The position numbers and the translations under genes are program-made. Shown here one piece after another: positions 61,266 through 64,000 of a stretch of 64,000 bases of DNA. The number at the start of each line of letters is the position of its first letter. The stretch's first letter is position 1. The stretch lies in the NCBI RefSeq assembly GCF_007828955.1, contig NZ_VIVR01000001.1:4340001-4404000 (forward strand), in the 5' to 3' direction. The DNA is from Kitasatospora atroaurantiaca. Lineage in GTDB: Bacteria; Actinomycetota; Actinomycetes; Streptomycetales; Streptomycetaceae. The notes beneath the pieces were generated by a model, which was not told the origin of the DNA, made no database searches, and saw only the letters and a list, made by a program, of their open reading frames with translations.

Positions 61266-61322
61266 GAAGGACGGAGAGGAGGCCCCCGCCACCGGCGGGG
61301 GCCTCCTCTCTGCCGTCGGGTA

Positions 61323-62117
61323 CTACCGCCGTGCGGCCGCCGGGTAGCGGGGCTTCAGCGGGGCCGCGGGGCCCAGGAAGACGGACTGCTGGGGCCCCTC
61401 CTTGCTCGGCGCGACGGCGAAGGCCAGCGCGCTGGAGAAGACGTACGTGCCGAGCCCGACCGCGAGCGGGAAGACGAACTGCAGCGCCACCACGCCGGAG
61501 GGGCTGTCGTTGGAGCCGTTGAGGTGGACGGAGACGGCCGCCATGCCGGTGTAGTGCATCGCGCAGACCGCGACGCCCATCACCGGGGCCGCCGCCAGCA
61601 CGGCTGCGGTGCCCTGGATGTTCAGAGCCGCCCACAGTGCCGCCGTCGCCGCGAAGATCGCGATGGCGACGGACGCGCCCACGGTGACGTGGTCGTACGA
61701 GATCGTGCCGGGCAGCCGCATCGCCGCCATGCCCAGGTAGTGCATCGCCGCCACGCCGAGGCCGGTGGCCACGCCGCCCGCCAGCAGGGAGCCGCGCGGG
61801 TGTGCGCTGTACCCGACGGTGAAGATGCCGACGCCGACCACCACGATGGCGATGATCAGGCTGAGCACCGTCAGCGGTACGTTGAAGCGGATTTCGGCGC
61901 CGGAGACGGCGAAGCCGAGCATCGCGATGAAGTGCATGCTCCAGATGCCGACGCCCAGTGACACGGACGCGAAGGCGAGCCAGTTGCGCCGGGTACGGCC
62001 TTCGGTGAGCAGGGCCCAGCGGGTGCTTCGTAGCGCCAGCAGGGCGCCGAGGCAGGCTGCGGTGTATGAGATTGCCGGTGTCACCCAGCCGTAGACAGCA
62101 TGGTTGATGTGACCCAA
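61323..62117 (-). CDS. MHYT-domain integral membrane protein
   Basis: 264 residues with about seven membrane helices and three MHYT-type motifs: SMHFIAM, AMHYLGM and AMHYTGM, proposed to bind a metal (copper) and to sense oxygen, CO or NO. No attached GGDEF or EAL domain, so it may act through a partner. TTG at 62117 with AGGGAG upstream fits best; another in-frame TTG at 62174 would add 19 residues. Confidence 0.85.
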   Translation of the reverse strand: MGHINHAVYGWVTPAISYTAACLGALLALRSTRWALLTEGRTRRNWLAFASVSLGVGIWSMHFIAMLGFAVSGAEIRFNVPLTVLSLIIAIVVVGVGIFTVGYSAHPRGSLLAGGVATGLGVAAMHYLGMAAMRLPGTISYDHVTVGASVAIAIFAATAALWAALNIQGTAAVLAAAPVMGVAVCAMHYTGMAAVSVHLNGSNDSPSGVVALQFVFPLAVGLGTYVFSSALAFAVAPSKEGPQQSVFLGPAAPLKPRYPAAARR

Positions 62118-62346
62118 GAGGACTCCCTGGCTGGGGTGGGGTGCACTGTGTCCGGCGTGCTGTGTTCCTGACAACGGGCACAGTAACGGCCGTCCGCCAC
62201 AAGGGCAATGCCGGGAGATTCGGTGAACTACCAGGTCAGTAGCGGTCCTTCACGGCTTGATCATGAGGTCGGCACGAACTCCTGACGGTACGTTCAGCCG
62301 TGCTCCCCGTTCCGACGCCGGTAACGACGCGGTGATCAATTGATTT

Positions 62347-62378
62347 TCCTTAGAGAGAGTAATGACGTAGTCTAAGGA
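62347..62378. promoter_or_regulatory. Inverted repeat at the marR promoter
   Basis: TCCTTAGA (62347-62354) and TCTAAGGA (62371-62378) form a perfect 8-base inverted repeat with a 16-base spacer holding TAATGA. The right half covers TAGTCT, which is six bases before the ATG and may be a leaderless -10. Likely autoregulatory site of the MarR protein. Confidence 0.5.
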
Positions 62379-62379
62379 C

Positions 62380-62814
62380 ATGCCCGAGATGTCCGAGGAG
62401 GACCTCGCAGCCGTCAGCCAGCTGCGGTCGTCCGCGATGCGCCTTGCCCGCCGCCTGAGACACCAGCGCGTCGAGGAGTCGCTGAGCCCCACCGAGATGG
62501 GGGTGCTCGGCACCCTTGCCCGCTGCGGCAAGGCCACGCCCGGTGAGCTGGCCAGGCGGGAGCACGTCCAGCCGCCGTCGATGACCAGGATCATCGCGAT
62601 GCTGGAGGAGAAGGGGCTGGTACGGCGTGAGCCGCACCCCGACGACCGCCGGCAGGTGGTCGTCAGCAGCACCGAGCAGGCCGAGACGATCCTCGCCGAG
62701 AGCCGTCGACGCCGGAACGCCTGGCTGGCCGAGCTGGCCTCCGGGCTGAGCGAGGAGGAGTGGGCCGTGTTGCGGGAGGCCGCGCCGGTCCTCTACAAGC
62801 TCGCCCACCTCTGA
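62380..62814 (+). CDS. MarR-family transcriptional regulator
   Basis: 144 residues with a central winged helix: LSPTEMGVLGTLARCGKATPGELARREHVQPPSMTRIIAMLEEKGLVRREPHPDDRRQ region (recognition helix PPSMTRIIAML, wing with DDRR). Helices at both ends provide dimerisation. Directly upstream of an MFS exporter, so probably its repressor. ATG at 62380 or 62389. Confidence 0.92.
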   Translation: MPEMSEEDLAAVSQLRSSAMRLARRLRHQRVEESLSPTEMGVLGTLARCGKATPGELARREHVQPPSMTRIIAMLEEKGLVRREPHPDDRRQVVVSSTEQAETILAESRRRRNAWLAELASGLSEEEWAVLREAAPVLYKLAHL

Positions 62815-62925
62815 CCGCATCTCCGGTTCCGAAAGAAGGAGTACCGCATCACCGCAGGACCGATCAGTGACACCAGCCGCGCGACCGCAGCAGTAGGAGC
62901 GGTCGCGCCTCGAGGGGAGACCACA

Positions 62926-64000
62926 GTGACACCGCCGGCCGCAGCCAGCGCCGCCATCCACACCGACGACTCCACCAGCGATCCGGCAGCGACCACCGCC
63001 GCCTCCGCCGAGAGCCATGCACCCGCCCCCGTGGGCCTGCCGGGCACCGGCGACGACGACCCCTGCGAACGCACCGCGGCGGCCACCACCGCCGCGTCGG
63101 GCCCCACAGGGGCGAGATTCACCCGGCCCGGGGGGATGTTCTCCTCCCTCCGCGTCCGTAACTACCGCTACTTCTTCGCCGGCCAGGTGGTCTCCAACAC
63201 GGGGACCTGGATGCAGCGCATCGCCCAGGACTGGCTGGTCCTCAGCCTCACCGGCAGCCCGCTCGCGGTGGGTATCACCACCGCCATGCAGTTCCTCCCG
63301 ATGCTGCTGCTCGGTCTCTGGGGCGGAGTGCTCGCCGACCGGATGCCCAAGCGCCGACTGCTGATCGTGACCCAGGGGGCGATGGGTCTGCTCGCCGCCG
63401 GACTCGCGGTGCTGACCATCACGGGTGCGGTGACGGCGGGCCTCGTCTACGTCTTCGCCCTGCTGCTCGGCCTGGTGACGGTGGTCGACAACCCGACCAG
63501 GCAGGTGTTCGTCAGCGAGATGGTCGGGCCCAAGGACCTCAGCAATGCCGTCAGTCTGAACGCCGCCAACTTCCAGACCGCGCGGCTGGTCGGCCCGGCC
63601 GTGGCCGGGATGCTGATCGCCGCCGTGGGCAGCGGGTGGGCCTTCGCGGTCAACGCGCTCTCCTTCGCCGCCGTGATCGGAGGGCTGCTGGCGATGCGGA
63701 CCAGCGAGCTGCGGCCGATCGCTCCGATCGCCCGGGAGAAGGGCCAGCTCCGCGAGGGTCTGCGGTATGTGAGGGAGCGTCCGGAGCTGCTCTGGCCGAT
63801 GGTGCTGGCCGGCTTCATCGGCACCTTCGGCTTCAACTTCCCGACCCTGCTGTCGGGTTTCGCCTACGACACCTTCAGGGTCGGCGCCGGGGAGTACGGG
63901 CTGCTGAACACCGCCATGGCGGTCGGGTCGCTGACGGGTGCGCTGCTGGCCGCCCGGCGCGGGGCGCCGCGGCTGCGGCGGCTGGTCGGCGCGGCGCTCG
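62926..64000 (+). CDS. MFS exporter, N-terminal part (cut by window end)
   Basis: At least 358 residues of an MFS exporter of the DHA3/EntS type: FSSLRVRNYRYFFAGQVVSNTGTWMQRIAQDWLVL, LLGLWGGVLADRMPKRRLL (A motif) and VVDNPTRQVFVSEMVGP match this group. A low-complexity N-terminus of about 70 residues precedes it. GTG at 62926 has GAGGGGAGA upstream. The frame is open back to the marR stop, and an AAGGAG at 62836-62841 sits before an in-frame ATC (62848). Runs off the window. Confidence 0.88.
   Translation, partial: MTPPAAASAAIHTDDSTSDPAATTAASAESHAPAPVGLPGTGDDDPCERTAAATTAASGPTGARFTRPGGMFSSLRVRNYRYFFAGQVVSNTGTWMQRIAQDWLVLSLTGSPLAVGITTAMQFLPMLLLGLWGGVLADRMPKRRLLIVTQGAMGLLAAGLAVLTITGAVTAGLVYVFALLLGLVTVVDNPTRQVFVSEMVGPKDLSNAVSLNAANFQTARLVGPAVAGMLIAAVGSGWAFAVNALSFAAVIGGLLAMRTSELRPIAPIAREKGQLREGLRYVRERPELLWPMVLAGFIGTFGFNFPTLLSGFAYDTFRVGAGEYGLLNTAMAVGSLTGALLAARRGAPRLRRLVGAAL

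Overview
The window is high-GC actinobacterial DNA, almost certainly from Streptomyces or the close relative Kitasatospora. The evidence is a strong G/C bias at third codon positions, dense gene packing, GTG and TTG starts, leaderless promoters, and a set of genes typical of the group: a BldD-type cdgB locus, a DasR-controlled N-acetylglucosamine locus, groEL with CIRCE boxes, futalosine-pathway mqnB/mqnD, and many DUF families confined to actinobacteria. I see no rRNA, tRNA, CRISPR array or intact transposase. Both ends are cut inside genes: folP on the left and an MFS exporter on the right.

Layout. 1-2.8 kb: end of a folate operon (folP, an NTF2-like gene, folB, folK, a DUF3180 membrane protein). 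2.9-8.6 kb: a WXG100-like protein with a DUF1023 alpha/beta hydrolase, a leaderless coiled-coil membrane protein, TerD, ArfB and a flavin reductase. 9-11 kb: diguanylate cyclase CdgB behind a promoter region with a perfect Crp-type site. 11-18.6 kb: amino-sugar catabolism (KbaY-type aldolase, NagA, NagK, a SIS-domain isomerase/deaminase, a DeoR regulator, a sugar-binding lipoprotein), with three DasR-like dre sites. 18.6-22.8 kb: cupin, DUF3263, trehalose genes otsB and otsA, and gpgS. 22.9-27.4 kb: SAM-I riboswitch, thrC, cysO, a cold-shock gene, and two CIRCE elements ahead of groEL. 27.5-37.3 kb: DUF4031, an HD protein, CutC, HelD, and the pair XPB helicase plus helicase-associated WYL protein. 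37.3-47.2 kb: membrane protein, methyltransferase, siderophore-type binding lipoprotein, HAD phosphatase, esterase, second cold-shock gene, mqnD/mqnB/DUF2771, MFS transporter. 47.5-55.2 kb: DUF3027, a large sacsin/Hsp90-like ATPase, CtpE-like P-type ATPase, DUF2530. 55.4-61.3 kb: an NCS2 purine permease followed by a small accessory patch (ABM-like protein, recombinase remnant, displaced second copy of the permease 3' end), a histidine-rich repeat sortase substrate and an orphan hypX. 61.3-64 kb: MHYT sensor, MarR regulator and its MFS exporter.

The most interesting items are: the permease/recombinase scar at 56.8-57.9 kb, which looks like a decayed integration event or a collapsed tandem paralogue; the decapeptide-repeat LAHTG surface protein at 58.1-59.2 kb; hypX without hydrogenase genes nearby; CdgB, whose GGDEF domain is split by a Tyr-Gly-Glu-Pro repeat insert and whose promoter combines Crp-like and BldD-like sites; CysO with a genetically encoded residue after its Gly-Gly tail; and a dispersed family of palindromic intergenic repeats with six copies in this window. 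Gene starts were moved from the longest reading frame to the codon with the best Shine-Dalgarno sequence or leaderless promoter wherever one was visible.
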